Notes under the pieces: generated by a model | What the model was told of the DNA's origin: nothing | What the model saw: only the letters and a program-made list of their open reading frames with translations | Database searches by the model: none | In this document: positions 16,525 through 25,234 of the stretch, one piece after another | How positions within the stretch are numbered: position 1 is the first letter of the stretch | Layout of the letters: every line of letters begins with the position of its first letter | Position numbers and translations under genes: made by a program | DNA from: Pseudactinotalea suaedae | GTDB lineage: Bacteria > Actinomycetota > Actinomycetes > Actinomycetales > Beutenbergiaceae | Assembly: GCF_009733815.1 (NCBI RefSeq) | Contig: NZ_WNXY01000010.1 | Coordinates: 124,001 to 188,000, forward strand | Length of the DNA stretch: 64,000 nucleotides | Direction: 5' to 3'

Positions 16525-18801
16525 CTAGGCGGTGAAGGTGTGGGTGCCGCCGGTGACCTCGTGAGTGGTGCCGTCGGGAAGGACGACGTCGGCGGGCACA
16601 CCCTCCGGAGTCGTGATCTCGAGCGTGAAGGCATCGCCGTCGGTGCGCCAGGAGGTCTCGATGCGGCCCACGCGCGAGTCGTACCCGGCGCGGACCCAGT
16701 CGATCCCCTCCCCCGGGACCGGCTGGATCCGGATCCGTCGGTAGCCCGGCTCGGCCGGCCGGATGCCCGCCACGACCTGGTAGATCCAGTCCGCGACGGC
16801 GCCCAGGGCGTAGTGGTTGAACGAGGTCATCTCACCGGGGTTGATGCTGCCGTCGGGCAGCATCGAGTCCCACCGCTCCCAGATCGTGGTCGCGCCCATG
16901 GTGATCGGGTACAGCCACGAGGGGCAGCCGCGCTCCAGCAGCAGCTTGTACGCCACGTCCGCGTGCCCGTGCTCCGACAGCGCCCACGTGACGAACGGGG
17001 TGCCGGCGAACCCGGTGGTGACGCGGTAGTCCCGCTCGGCGACGAGCTCGGCGAGCCGGTCCGCCGCCCACGCGTTCTCCTCCTCCTCCAGCAGCCCGAA
17101 GCAGATGGCGAGCGCGTACACCGTGGCGCAGTCCGAGGTGACGCGCTGATCGGCGACGTAGTGCTCGCGGAACGCCGCGCGCAGCCGCTGCGCCAGCGCC
17201 TCCCACCGGGCGGCGTCCTCGTCGAGGCCCAGCTCGCGCGCCGTCCGGGCCGTGAACATGACGCTGCGGTAGAACGACGCGGTCGCCACCACCCCGGTGT
17301 CGGCCTTGGCGGCCGCCGGGTCGTCCGGCGGCGCGTCCGGGTCGAGCCAGTCCGCGAGCTGGAAGCCCTGGTCCCAGAGCCCGGTCTCCGACAGCAGCGG
17401 GATCACCGACTCGACGTGCCCGACCATGCCGGGGTAGTGCGCGGCGAGCCGCTCCCGGTCGCCGTAGGCGTTCCACAGCGCCTCGGGGACCCAGGCGGCG
17501 GCGTCAGCCCAGACGGCCTGCGAGGCCATGTCGAGGAACGGCAGCGGCTTCTGGATGAGGTTCGGCTTGAGGTTGTTCGGCACGATGACGGGAATGTAGC
17601 CGTGCTCGTCGTGCTTGCCCTCCTCGGCGAGGTCGAGCAGCCAGTTGTGCAGGAAGTCGGCCACGTCGAACTGGAACGCCGAGGTCGCGGCGTAGGCGGC
17701 GATGTCACCGGTCCAGCCGAGCCGCTCGTCGCGCTGCGGGCAGTCGGTGGGCACCGCGAGGAAGTTGCCCTTCTGCCCCCAGACCGAGTTGTGCACCAGC
17801 TGGTTCACCATCGGCTCGGAGCACTCGAAGTCGAACGTCGGCCGGATCGCCGAGTGGACGACGACGGCCTCGAGGTCCTCCGCGCTCAGCTCACCCGGCC
17901 AGCCGCTCACCTCGGCGTAGCGGAAGCCGTGGAACGTGAAGGTCGGCTCGAAGGTGTCGACGCCCGTGCCCGACAGCACGAACGTGTCGGTGGCACGCGC
18001 CGCCCGCAGCGGCCGCACGCCGAGCTCGTCGTTCTCGAGCACCTCGGCGTGGCGGAGCACGATCTCGGTCCCCGCAGGTCCGCCGGCGCGCACCCGGATC
18101 CAACCCACGAGGTTCTGGCCGAAGTCGATCAGCGTCTTGCCGGAGGGCGAGGTCCAGATCTTCTGCGGGGCGATCACCTCGTGGCGGCGCACCCCCTCGG
18201 CGACCTGCGGCGTGAGCCTGTCGGTGTCGAGCTCGGAGCCGGCCCGCACCTGCAGCGCGGTGCCGCCCCCGGAGCGCAGCCGGGCGTCGATGCGCTGCCC
18301 GTGGTAGATCGAGTGCTCGACGACGTCGCCGGTGCTCGCCTCCCAGTCCGTCGAGGTCGCGATCACCTGCGTGGCGCCATCGGCGTAGGTGATCTGGATG
18401 GCTGCGAGCAGCCCGATCTCCTCGCCGTAGTTGGAGTTGGAGTCGCCGAACCCGAAGTCGCCGCGGTACCAGCCGTTGCCCACCAGCGCCGAGACGGCCA
18501 GCTCCTCGCCGGCACCGGCGCGGACCTGCTCGGTCACGTCGTAGCGCTGGTACTGCAGCCGCCACTCGTAGGAGGTCCAGCCGGGTGCGAACAGGTCCTC
18601 GCTCGCCGGCGCCCCGTCGAGGCTCAGCTCGTAGATGCCCAGTCCCGTCGAGAGCACGACGGCGGAGCTCACCTCGGAGCGAGGCTGGTCCAGCCTCGTC
18701 GTGGTCCGCAGGACCAGGGCGGCGCCGCGGTCGGCATCGGCGGTGATGAACGTCGCGTCGCGGAGCAACGCGAGATCGTCGGCGACGGTGGTCGTGCCCA
18801 A
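16525..18801 (-). CDS. Alpha-L-rhamnosidase, glycoside hydrolase family 78
   Basis: 758 residues from a TTG start, chosen because AAGGAG lies seven bases upstream and the family-like sequence begins there. An N-terminal beta domain has PGWTSYEWRLQYQRYD and GNGWYRGDFGF. The GH78 (alpha/alpha)6 barrel has the DCPQRDERLGWTGD motif, which contains family catalytic acids, then WERWDSMLPDG and SFNHYALGAVADW. A terminal beta sandwich follows. It removes terminal rhamnose from plant polysaccharides or glycosides. No signal peptide is visible, so it probably acts on imported oligosaccharides. A TTGAA-N4-TTCAA palindrome lies just upstream. Confidence 0.93.
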   Translation of the reverse strand: MGTTTVADDLALLRDATFITADADRGAALVLRTTTRLDQPRSEVSSAVVLSTGLGIYELSLDGAPASEDLFAPGWTSYEWRLQYQRYDVTEQVRAGAGEELAVSALVGNGWYRGDFGFGDSNSNYGEEIGLLAAIQITYADGATQVIATSTDWEASTGDVVEHSIYHGQRIDARLRSGGGTALQVRAGSELDTDRLTPQVAEGVRRHEVIAPQKIWTSPSGKTLIDFGQNLVGWIRVRAGGPAGTEIVLRHAEVLENDELGVRPLRAARATDTFVLSGTGVDTFEPTFTFHGFRYAEVSGWPGELSAEDLEAVVVHSAIRPTFDFECSEPMVNQLVHNSVWGQKGNFLAVPTDCPQRDERLGWTGDIAAYAATSAFQFDVADFLHNWLLDLAEEGKHDEHGYIPVIVPNNLKPNLIQKPLPFLDMASQAVWADAAAWVPEALWNAYGDRERLAAHYPGMVGHVESVIPLLSETGLWDQGFQLADWLDPDAPPDDPAAAKADTGVVATASFYRSVMFTARTARELGLDEDAARWEALAQRLRAAFREHYVADQRVTSDCATVYALAICFGLLEEEENAWAADRLAELVAERDYRVTTGFAGTPFVTWALSEHGHADVAYKLLLERGCPSWLYPITMGATTIWERWDSMLPDGSINPGEMTSFNHYALGAVADWIYQVVAGIRPAEPGYRRIRIQPVPGEGIDWVRAGYDSRVGRIETSWRTDGDAFTLEITTPEGVPADVVLPDGTTHEVTGGTHTFTA

Positions 18802-18835
18802 CAGGCTCTCCTTCGAACCAAGCGCAGCAGCGCTA

Positions 18836-18849
18836 TTGAATAGTTTCAA
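18836..18849. promoter_or_regulatory. TTGAA-N4-TTCAA palindrome upstream of the rhamnosidase
   Basis: Perfect 5-bp arms with a TAGT spacer, 35 nt upstream of the rhamnosidase TTG codon and in a locally AT-rich patch. Its position suits an operator for a sugar-responsive repressor. The regulator is not identified. Confidence 0.5.
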
Positions 18850-18917
18850 CTCCCAGTCTAGGCGGTGGCCGCAGGAGCGCGCGACCGTGTCGTCCGACGG
18901 ATCGGCCCACCCGCCGC

Positions 18918-18963
18918 TTGACAGGATGGCCACCTCTCTGGTTCACTAGTCGAGTAATGAACC
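18918..18963 (+). promoter_or_regulatory. Promoter and GntR/YtrA-type operator
   Basis: A consensus -35 TTGACA (18918-18923) is followed, 18 nt on, by a TTCACT -10-like box. Overlapping the latter is a 24-bp dyad: GGTTCA (18940-18945) and TGAACC (18958-18963) as perfect outer arms, with symmetric TA and TCGA blocks between. Binding here would block the promoter of the GntR-ABC operon. Autoregulation is inferred from the regulator type and position. Confidence 0.8.
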
Positions 18964-18974
18964 GAGGAACCGGG

Positions 18975-19361
18975 GTGAGCATGGTCGAGGAAGGGCGCGC
19001 GATCTTCCTGCAGATCGCGCAAGCGGTCGAGGACGCGATCCTCGACGGCTCGCTGGCGGAGGAGTCGCAGGCTCCCTCGACCAACGAGCTGGCTGCGTTC
19101 CACCGGATCAACCCGGCGACAGCGGGCAAGGGCGTCAACCTGCTCGTGGAGAAGGGTGTGCTGCACAAGCGGCGAGGCATCGGCATGTTCGTCACGGCGG
19201 GGGCCCGCGAGGCCCTGCTCGCCGAGCGGCGCACCGGGTTCGCCGAGCGATTCCTCGACCCCCTGCTGGCCGAGGCGAACGCGATCGGGCTCTCCCCCGC
19301 CGACGTCGCCGACCTCATCCGCGGGCGCACCGCGCCCCCCGACCAAGGAACCACACCATGA
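18975..19361 (+). CDS. GntR family (YtrA-type) transcriptional regulator
   Basis: 128 residues. N-terminal winged helix: IFLQIAQAVEDAILDG, then APSTNELAAFHRINPATAGKG with the recognition helix, and a wing LVEKGVLHKRRGIGMFV. The short C-terminal tail of about 45 residues and the direct linkage to an ABC exporter are the hallmarks of the YtrA subfamily. GTG at 18975 is preferred because GAGG lies seven bases upstream; ATG at 18981 and ATG at 18957 (inside the operator) are alternatives. The stop overlaps the ATPase start as ATGA. Confidence 0.9.
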   Translation: MSMVEEGRAIFLQIAQAVEDAILDGSLAEESQAPSTNELAAFHRINPATAGKGVNLLVEKGVLHKRRGIGMFVTAGAREALLAERRTGFAERFLDPLLAEANAIGLSPADVADLIRGRTAPPDQGTTP

Positions 19362-20266
19362 CGGCAGCCATCGAGGTCGACCACCTCACCAAGCGCTATC
19401 GGGAGACGCTCGCCCTCGACGACGTCACCGTCGGCTTCGCCGAGAACACGATCACGGGGCTGCTGGGCCGCAACGGCGCCGGCAAGACCACGCTGATGTC
19501 GATCATCACGGCGCAGAACTTCGCGACGCACGGCACGGTGCGGGTCTTCGGCCGCGAGCCGTACGAGAACGCCGACGTGCTCTCGCGCATGTGCTTCGTC
19601 CGCGAGAGCCAGCAGTACCAGGACGAGTCCAAGCCGCACCACGCGTTCGCGGCCGCCAGGATGTTCTTCGCGAACTGGGACCAGCAGCTCGCCGAGTCGT
19701 TGGTCGAGGAGTTCCGGCTCCCGATGAACCGCACCATCAAGAAGCTCTCCCGTGGCCAGCTCTCGGCGGTCGGCGTCATCATCGGCATCGCCTCGCGCGC
19801 CGAGGTCACCTTCTTCGACGAGCCCTACCTCGGGCTCGACGCGGTGGCCCGCCAGGTGTTCTACGACCGCCTGCTGGCGGACTACGCCGAGCACCCGCGC
19901 ACCATCGTGCTCTCGAGCCACCTCATCGACGAGATCGCCCACCTCGTGGAGAACGTCGTCGTGATCGACGACGGCCGGATCATCGTCGACACCGACGCCG
20001 AGAGCCTGCGGGGTGAGGCGACCACGATCGTCGGCCAGCGATCCGCCGTCGAGACCTTCACGGCGGGCCGCCGGGTGATCCACACCGACGCCCTCGGCAA
20101 CACCCTGGCCGCCACCGTGCTCGGCGCGCTCACCGAGGCCGACAGGCAGGCGCTCGCACGGGCCGGCCTGGACACCGAAGCGGTGTCGCTGCAGCAGCTC
20201 GTGGTGCGGATGACGCAGCACGCGCACCAGGCCCAGACCACGACCACGAAAGGAGCCCCGCGATGA
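19358..20266 (+). CDS. ABC transporter ATP-binding protein (YtrB-like)
   Basis: 302 residues. Walker A GRNGAGKTT, a signature variant LSRGQLSAV, Walker B VTFFDEP, and the switch His in LSSHLIDEI. The signature has R-G-Q rather than S-G-Q, common in the YtrB/YxlF branch. The C-terminal 90 residues form a regulatory tail. It pairs with the next gene's permease. Exporters under YtrA regulators are often induced by cell-wall or membrane-active compounds; this role is inferred. Confidence 0.93.
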   Translation: MTAAIEVDHLTKRYRETLALDDVTVGFAENTITGLLGRNGAGKTTLMSIITAQNFATHGTVRVFGREPYENADVLSRMCFVRESQQYQDESKPHHAFAAARMFFANWDQQLAESLVEEFRLPMNRTIKKLSRGQLSAVGVIIGIASRAEVTFFDEPYLGLDAVARQVFYDRLLADYAEHPRTIVLSSHLIDEIAHLVENVVVIDDGRIIVDTDAESLRGEATTIVGQRSAVETFTAGRRVIHTDALGNTLAATVLGALTEADRQALARAGLDTEAVSLQQLVVRMTQHAHQAQTTTTKGAPR

Positions 20267-20949
20267 GCCGCGTCCTGGATGTCGTCCGCATGCACCTGCT
20301 CGTCAGGCTGACCTTCGTGACGCTGCCGCTGATCATCCTCGGCGGCGCCTTCCTGGTGACGCTGGGGGTGTTCGCGCTGATCCCCAGCGACGGCGTCAAG
20401 ATCGCCGGGTCCGGGCAGGCCGCCCTGTGGTACTTCCTGTCGGTCGGCGCCATGGCGCAGACCCGGACGTTCCCGTTCTCGCAGGCGATGAGCGTGACCC
20501 GGCGGGACTTCCTGCTCGGCACCATGCTGACCGGCCTGCTCTCCAGCGGCGTCCTCGCCGCCCTCTACGTCGTCCTCGGACTGATCGAGAACGCCACCGG
20601 CGGCTGGGGCGTGAACGGCCGCATCTACTTCATCGACGACTTCGGGGGCGGCAACGTCGCGGTGGCGTTCCTGGCCTACCTCGTCATCGCCATGCTCGCC
20701 TTCACGATCGGGTTGACCTTCGCGACGATCTACAAGCGCTTCAAGCTGCTCGGGCTGTGGGCGGCCATCGCCGGGGTGCTGGTGGTGCTGCTGGTGACGG
20801 TCATCGCCATCACGAGGGCGGACGCCTGGCCCACCGTCGCGGAGCTCGTCTCCGACGCCGGTCCGCTGGGCCTGAGCGCGATCGGCGCGGTCGTGATCGC
20901 CGTGCTCGGGTTCGTCGACCTGCGCGTGCTCCGGCGGACCCAGCCCTGA
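20263..20949 (+). CDS. ABC exporter membrane protein
   Basis: 228 residues with six predicted membrane helices (about 15-45, 58-75, 85-110, 130-155, 160-185, 195-220). It starts inside the ATPase stop (ATGA). It has no recognised extracellular domain beyond a short loop (NATGGWGVNGRIYFIDDFGGG). It is the permease of the GntR-controlled exporter, and a strong hairpin follows its stop. Confidence 0.88.
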   Translation: MSRVLDVVRMHLLVRLTFVTLPLIILGGAFLVTLGVFALIPSDGVKIAGSGQAALWYFLSVGAMAQTRTFPFSQAMSVTRRDFLLGTMLTGLLSSGVLAALYVVLGLIENATGGWGVNGRIYFIDDFGGGNVAVAFLAYLVIAMLAFTIGLTFATIYKRFKLLGLWAAIAGVLVVLLVTVIAITRADAWPTVAELVSDAGPLGLSAIGAVVIAVLGFVDLRVLRRTQP

Positions 20950-20969
20950 CCGACCGCGGTCTCCGACCG

Positions 20970-21009
20970 AGCAGGGACGTGAGCCGGCTCTCCGGCCCAC
21001 GTCCCTGCT
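20970..21009. terminator. Bidirectional terminator, 12-bp perfect stem
   Basis: AGCAGGGACGTG (20970-20981) pairs perfectly with 20998-21009, and GCCGG/CCGGC forms an inner stem. It sits between the convergent permease and phoH genes. TTCGCG follows on the plus side. Confidence 0.85.
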
Positions 21010-21025
21010 TCGCGCGCCGGCGCCG

Positions 21026-22426
21026 CTACAGGTCGGCACCCTCCAACAGCTCGGTGACGAGCGCGGCCACGGGTGAGCGCTCGGAGCGGTTCAGCGTGAC
21101 GTGCGCGAACAGCGGGTGGCCCTTGAGCGCCTCGATCACCGCGGCGACGCCGTCGTGGCGCCCGACCCGCAGGTTGTCGCGCTGAGCGACGTCGTGCGTC
21201 AGCACCACACGGGAGTCCTGCCCGATCCGGGACAGCACCGTGAGCAGCACGTTCCGCTCGAGGGACTGCGCCTCGTCGACGATCACGAACGCGTCGTGCA
21301 GCGAGCGGCCGCGGATGTGGGTGAGCGGCAGCACCTCGAGCATGCCGCGGTCCATCACCTCGTCGACGACCTCGCGCGAGACCACGGCACCGAGGGTGTC
21401 GAAGACCGCCTGCGCCCAGGGGTTCATCTTCTCCGCCTCGGAGCCCGGCAGGTAGCCGAGCTCCTGGCCACCCACCGCGTACAGGGGGCGGAACACCATG
21501 ATCTTGCGGTGCTCGTTGCGCTCCAGCACGGCCTCGAGGCCGGCGCAGAGGGCGAGAGCGGACTTCCCCGTCCCCGCTCGCCCTCCCAGCGACACGATCC
21601 CGATCTCGTTGTCCAGCAGCAGGTCGATCGCGATCCGCTGCTCGGCGCTGCGCCCGTGCATCCCGAAGATGTCCCGGTCGCCCCGGACCAGCTGCACCTG
21701 CTTGTCGGCCGTGATGCGACCGAGCGCCGAGCCGCGCGGCGAGTGCAGCACCAGGCCGGTGTGGCAGGGCAGGTCACGCATGTCGCCCGCACCGGACAGA
21801 TCGACGACGGCGAGCCGCTCCTCGGTCCACAGCCGCCCCATCTCGTCCTCGGTCAGCTCGGCCTCCGCCATCCCCCGCCAGCCCGAGTCGACCGCCATCT
21901 GTGCGCGGTACTCCTCGGCGGCGAGGCCGACGGCGGAGGCCTTGACCCGCATCGGCAGGTCCTTGCTCACCACCGTGACGACGTGGCCCTCGGCGCGCAG
22001 GTTCGCCGCCACCGACAGGATCCGGGTGTCGTTGTCGCCCAGCCGCAGCCCCGAGGGCAGCACGGTCGGGTCGGAGTGGTTCAGCTCCACCCGCACCGTG
22101 CCGCCGCTGGCCCCCATCGGGACGGGCCGGTCGAGGTAGCCGTGCTGCTGGCGCAGGTCGTCCAACGCGCGCAGGGCGCTCCGTGCGAAGTAGCCGAGCT
22201 CCGGGTGGTGACGTTTGCCCTCGAGCTCGGTGACCACGACCACCGGGAGCACGACGTCGTGCTCGGCGAATCGCGTCAGTGCCTTCGGGTCCGACAGCAG
22301 GACCGAGGTGTCCAGCACGAACGTCCGTCGTCGGTCAGGTGCGTCCTCCGCACCGGGGATGTCCGACGTGGCGATCGGGAGCTGTGTCGACTTCTCGGAC
22401 ACAGCAGCGAGGTGCGGAGTGCTCAA
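21026..22426 (-). CDS. PIN domain-PhoH ATPase fusion (PhoH2 type)
   Basis: 466 residues. The N-terminal PIN-like nuclease domain (about 35-170) has [23 protein letters not shown], a central [10 protein letters not shown] and [12 protein letters not shown], supplying the acidic residues. The C-terminal PhoH helicase-like domain (about 265-450) has Walker [10 protein letters not shown] and Walker [10 protein letters not shown]. PhoH2 proteins of actinobacteria unwind and cleave RNA; in mycobacteria a small antitoxin gene can precede them, and none is evident here. The start is TTG with AGGAG six bases upstream. Confidence 0.93.
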   Translation of the reverse strand: MSTPHLAAVSEKSTQLPIATSDIPGAEDAPDRRRTFVLDTSVLLSDPKALTRFAEHDVVLPVVVVTELEGKRHHPELGYFARSALRALDDLRQQHGYLDRPVPMGASGGTVRVELNHSDPTVLPSGLRLGDNDTRILSVAANLRAEGHVVTVVSKDLPMRVKASAVGLAAEEYRAQMAVDSGWRGMAEAELTEDEMGRLWTEERLAVVDLSGAGDMRDLPCHTGLVLHSPRGSALGRITADKQVQLVRGDRDIFGMHGRSAEQRIAIDLLLDNEIGIVSLGGRAGTGKSALALCAGLEAVLERNEHRKIMVFRPLYAVGGQELGYLPGSEAEKMNPWAQAVFDTLGAVVSREVVDEVMDRGMLEVLPLTHIRGRSLHDAFVIVDEAQSLERNVLLTVLSRIGQDSRVVLTHDVAQRDNLRVGRHDGVAAVIEALKGHPLFAHVTLNRSERSPVAALVTELLEGADL

Positions 22427-22671
22427 GGACGGCTCCTATCCGGGTCGGCGGTCGCCGACACCGGCGATCACCGCGGGTGAGGCGGGAGGCGTAGGCGCAG
22501 GGCTGGCGCCGACATCGACGCCCTGGTGGGCGTCCGAGCGATGCTCCACGCTGCCTCCCGACGGGTGACGACTGCCTCCCGATGCCGCTCACGCTACGAC
22601 TGCACGGGTCGCGACCCAAGCAGCGGCGCGCCCAAGATCCAGGAGTTCACCTGCCCGCAACGTGCGAGCCT

Positions 22672-23433
22672 TCAGCGGCCCAGCCTGCGCTCGCGCGCCG
22701 CGTAGTCGCGCAGGGCACGGATGAAGTCGACCTTGCGGAACGCCGGCCAGTAGGCCTCGCAGAAGTAGAACTCGCTGTGCACGCTCTGCCAGAGCAGGAA
22801 CCCGCCGATCCGCTGCTCGCCCGAGGTGCGGATGACGAGGTCGGGGTCGGGCTGCCCGCGCGTGTACAGGTGCTCGGCGATGTGCTCGACCGTGATCACC
22901 TCGGCGAGGTGCTCCAGCGACACCCCGGCCTTCGCCTGCTCCTTGAGCAGCGACCGCACAGCGCCCGCGATCTCGTCGCGGCCGCCGTAGCCGATCGCGC
23001 AGGTGACGTGCACGCCCTCGACGTCCGCGGTGGCGTCCTGGGCGGCGTGCAGCCGCGCGACGATCTCGGCAGGCAGCAGGTCGAGCTCACCGACCACCCG
23101 GATCCGCCAACGGCGGGTGGCGGCCAGCGTCTCGACCGCCTCGGCGATGATCTCGAGGAGCTGGCTCACCTGCTCGGGCTCGCGCCGCAGGTTGTCGGTG
23201 GAGAGCAACCAGAGCGTGACGAGGTCGATGCCCACCTCCTCGCACCAGGAGAGCAGGTCCGCGATCTTGTCCGCGCCGGCGCGGTGACCCGCCGAGGTCT
23301 CCAGGCCGACCGAGCGCGCCCAGCGGCGGTTGCCGTCGAGCATCAGCCCCACGTGAGCGGGCAGGTTGCCGTTCAGGCCAGCGATGATCTGGCGCTCGTA
23401 CAGGCCGTAGATGAAGCTGACCGGACTCTTCAC
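22672..23433 (-). CDS. uppS: Isoprenyl transferase (cis-prenyl diphosphate synthase, UppS-like)
   Basis: 253 residues from the GTG at 23433, preceded by GAGAGGGG. Conserved blocks are MLDGNRRWAR with the catalytic Asp, GHRAGADK, WLLSTDNLRR, and RTSGEQRIGGFLLWQSVHSEFYF near the C terminus. Cis-prenyltransferases of this family make the polyprenyl carrier lipid for cell-wall synthesis. Actinobacteria often have two, one making a short E,Z-farnesyl product, and the chain length cannot be read here. An upstream in-frame ATG would add 12 residues but lacks a ribosome site. Confidence 0.93.
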   Translation of the reverse strand: MKSPVSFIYGLYERQIIAGLNGNLPAHVGLMLDGNRRWARSVGLETSAGHRAGADKIADLLSWCEEVGIDLVTLWLLSTDNLRREPEQVSQLLEIIAEAVETLAATRRWRIRVVGELDLLPAEIVARLHAAQDATADVEGVHVTCAIGYGGRDEIAGAVRSLLKEQAKAGVSLEHLAEVITVEHIAEHLYTRGQPDPDLVIRTSGEQRIGGFLLWQSVHSEFYFCEAYWPAFRKVDFIRALRDYAARERRLGR

Positions 23434-23497
23434 GGCGCCCCTCTCACGTCCTACGGCAACCGCGGCCAAAACTATCGCGCGCCGCAGCCACTCGTCA

Positions 23498-23528
23498 CCT
23501 ACGCGGTCGTAAGTTACGCTGGCGTAGG
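23498..23528. promoter_or_regulatory. Operator-like dyad between uppS and hemolysin III genes
   Basis: CCTACGC (23498-23504) and GCGTAGG (23522-23528) are perfect arms, and an inner TTACGC-TG-GCGTAG near-palindrome lies at 23514-23527. Spacing suits a TetR-family dimer pair. It lies about 40 nt upstream of the hemolysin III start. Confidence 0.55.
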
Positions 23529-23567
23529 TTCAGTTGAGCCCCATCCCTGCCTCACCGGAGCGTTCCC

Positions 23568-24323
23568 ATGGCTCGCAGCCGCCACGAGCACCGTCCCGAC
23601 GGCGCCCGGCCGCTCGCCTCCGAGGCGATCAGCGCCGCGCGCGAGGTCGGCGGCGACGTCAAGGACGCCGTCGAGGAGGTCGCCGAGGCGGTCAAGCCGC
23701 GCCTGCGCGGCTGGATCCACGCCGGCCTGGCCCCGGTCGCACTCGTCTTCGGGATCGCACTGATCGCGCTGACCCCTTCGGGCGCGCCGCGGGTGAGCGT
23801 CGTCGTGTTCGCGGTGGCCACCGTGCTGCTGTTCGGGACCAGCGCCGTCTACCACCGCGGCACGTGGAGCGTGCGCACGGCCGCCGTGCTGCGCCGCCTG
23901 GACCACTCCAACATCTTCCTCGTCATCGCGGGCACGTACACGCCGCTGGCGACGATGCTGCTGCCGGCCGGCACCGCGCGCACCCTGCTGATCACCGTGT
24001 GGACCGGGGCGATCGCCGGCATCCTGATGCGGGTGCTGTGGCTCGGGGCGCCACGCTGGCTCTACGTGCCGATCTACGTCGCGCTCGGCTGGGTGGCCGT
24101 CTGGTTCCTGCCGGCGTTCGGCCGCTCGGGCGGCGCCGGCGTGATGTGGCTGGTGATCGGCGGCGGCCTGGCCTACACGATCGGCGCGCTCGTCTACGGG
24201 CTGAAGCGTCCCAACCCGAGCCCCCGCTGGTTCGGTTTCCACGAGATCTTCCACGTCGGCACGATGCTCGGCTACCTCTGCCACGGCATCGCCATCGCGA
24301 TCGCCGCGTTCTCCCTCCGCTGA
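23568..24323 (+). CDS. Hemolysin III / PAQR family membrane protein (TrhA-like)
   Basis: 251 residues. A polar N terminus of about 45 residues is followed by seven predicted helices. Family residues are visible: SAVYHRGTW with the first His, LDHSNIFLVIAGTYTPL, and the final FHEIFHVGTMLGYLCH with the paired histidines that coordinate zinc in PAQR proteins. Bacterial members have been linked to membrane-lipid homeostasis rather than haemolysis. GGAG lies seven nt before the ATG. The uppS gene diverges from it. Confidence 0.92.
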   Translation: MARSRHEHRPDGARPLASEAISAAREVGGDVKDAVEEVAEAVKPRLRGWIHAGLAPVALVFGIALIALTPSGAPRVSVVVFAVATVLLFGTSAVYHRGTWSVRTAAVLRRLDHSNIFLVIAGTYTPLATMLLPAGTARTLLITVWTGAIAGILMRVLWLGAPRWLYVPIYVALGWVAVWFLPAFGRSGGAGVMWLVIGGGLAYTIGALVYGLKRPNPSPRWFGFHEIFHVGTMLGYLCHGIAIAIAAFSLR

Positions 24324-24329
24324 TCCCTG

Positions 24330-24347
24330 CGCCGCCCTAGGGTGGCG
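24330..24347 (+). promoter_or_regulatory. Palindrome with TAGGGT -10 box at ppk2 (possible leaderless start)
   Basis: CGCC-G-CCCTAGGG-T-GGCG is an 18-bp imperfect palindrome ending four nt before the ATG. Its TAGGGT (24339-24344) is a good actinobacterial -10 box and would start transcription at or next to the ATG at 24352. There is no Shine-Dalgarno site. Confidence 0.5.
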
Positions 24348-24351
24348 ACCC

Positions 24352-25233
24352 ATGGGCAAGAAGAGAACGAAGGCGGCGGCCGGCGCCTGGACCGCCGACC
24401 CGGTCGAGCTGTTGCGCGTCGGCCAGGACTTCGACCTCGCGTCGTTCGACCGCGCCGGCACCCCGGGGTGGGAGGGCGACAAGCACAGCGCCGCCGCATT
24501 CATGGCCGAGCGCGGCGAGCAGCTCTCCGACCTGCAGGAACGCCTCTTCGCCGACGGCAAGTCGGGCGGCACCCGCTCGGTGCTGCTCCTCTTGCAGGGC
24601 ATCGACACCTCCGGCAAGGGCGGCATCGTCCGGCACGTCATCGGCATGGTCGACCCGCAGGGGGTGGCGCTGGCCTCGTTCGGCGTACCGACCGCCGAGG
24701 AGCGCGAGCACGATCACCTCTGGCGCATCCGCAGGCAGCTGCCCCCGGCCGGCAAGATCGGCGTGTTCGACCGCTCGCACTACGAGCAGGTGCTCGTGGT
24801 CAAGGTCGACCAGCTGGAGCCGCCGGAGCTCAACGAGACCCGCTACGAGGAGCTGGTGGCGTTCGACCGGGAGATCATCGGCAACGGCACCACCCTGATC
24901 AAGGTCGCGATGATGGTCTCGCACGCCGAGCAGGGTGCGCGCCTGCAGGAGCGCCTCGAGCGTCCCGACAAGTGGTGGAAGTACAACCCGGGCGACGTCG
25001 ACGTGCGTCAGCGCTGGGACGCCTACCAGGACGCCTATGCGGAGATGTTCGCCCGCACCTCGGTGGACGAGGCGCCGTGGCACGTGATCCCGGCGGACCG
25101 CAAGTGGTACGCCCGGCTCGCGGTCACCGAGCTTCTCCACCGCGCCCTGACGGAGCTGGAGCTCGGCTGGCCTCCGGCCGACTTCGACCCGAAGGTCGAG
25201 CTCGAGCGGCTCGCGGCGACCTCACGCGCCTAG
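24352..25233 (+). CDS. ppk2: Polyphosphate kinase 2 family protein
   Basis: 293 residues of the PPK2 P-loop fold. Walker A is LLQGIDTSGKGG, the lid and Walker B region is GVFDRSHYEQVL, and the conserved WWKYNPGDVDVRQRWDAYQDAY and PWHVIPADRKWYARL blocks are present. These enzymes transfer phosphate between polyphosphate and nucleotides, usually making NDP or NTP from polyP. The class (I-III) is not decided by eye. The coding start is ATG at 24352 with no obvious ribosome site. Confidence 0.95.
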   Translation: MGKKRTKAAAGAWTADPVELLRVGQDFDLASFDRAGTPGWEGDKHSAAAFMAERGEQLSDLQERLFADGKSGGTRSVLLLLQGIDTSGKGGIVRHVIGMVDPQGVALASFGVPTAEEREHDHLWRIRRQLPPAGKIGVFDRSHYEQVLVVKVDQLEPPELNETRYEELVAFDREIIGNGTTLIKVAMMVSHAEQGARLQERLERPDKWWKYNPGDVDVRQRWDAYQDAYAEMFARTSVDEAPWHVIPADRKWYARLAVTELLHRALTELELGWPPADFDPKVELERLAATSRA

Positions 25234-25234
25234 C

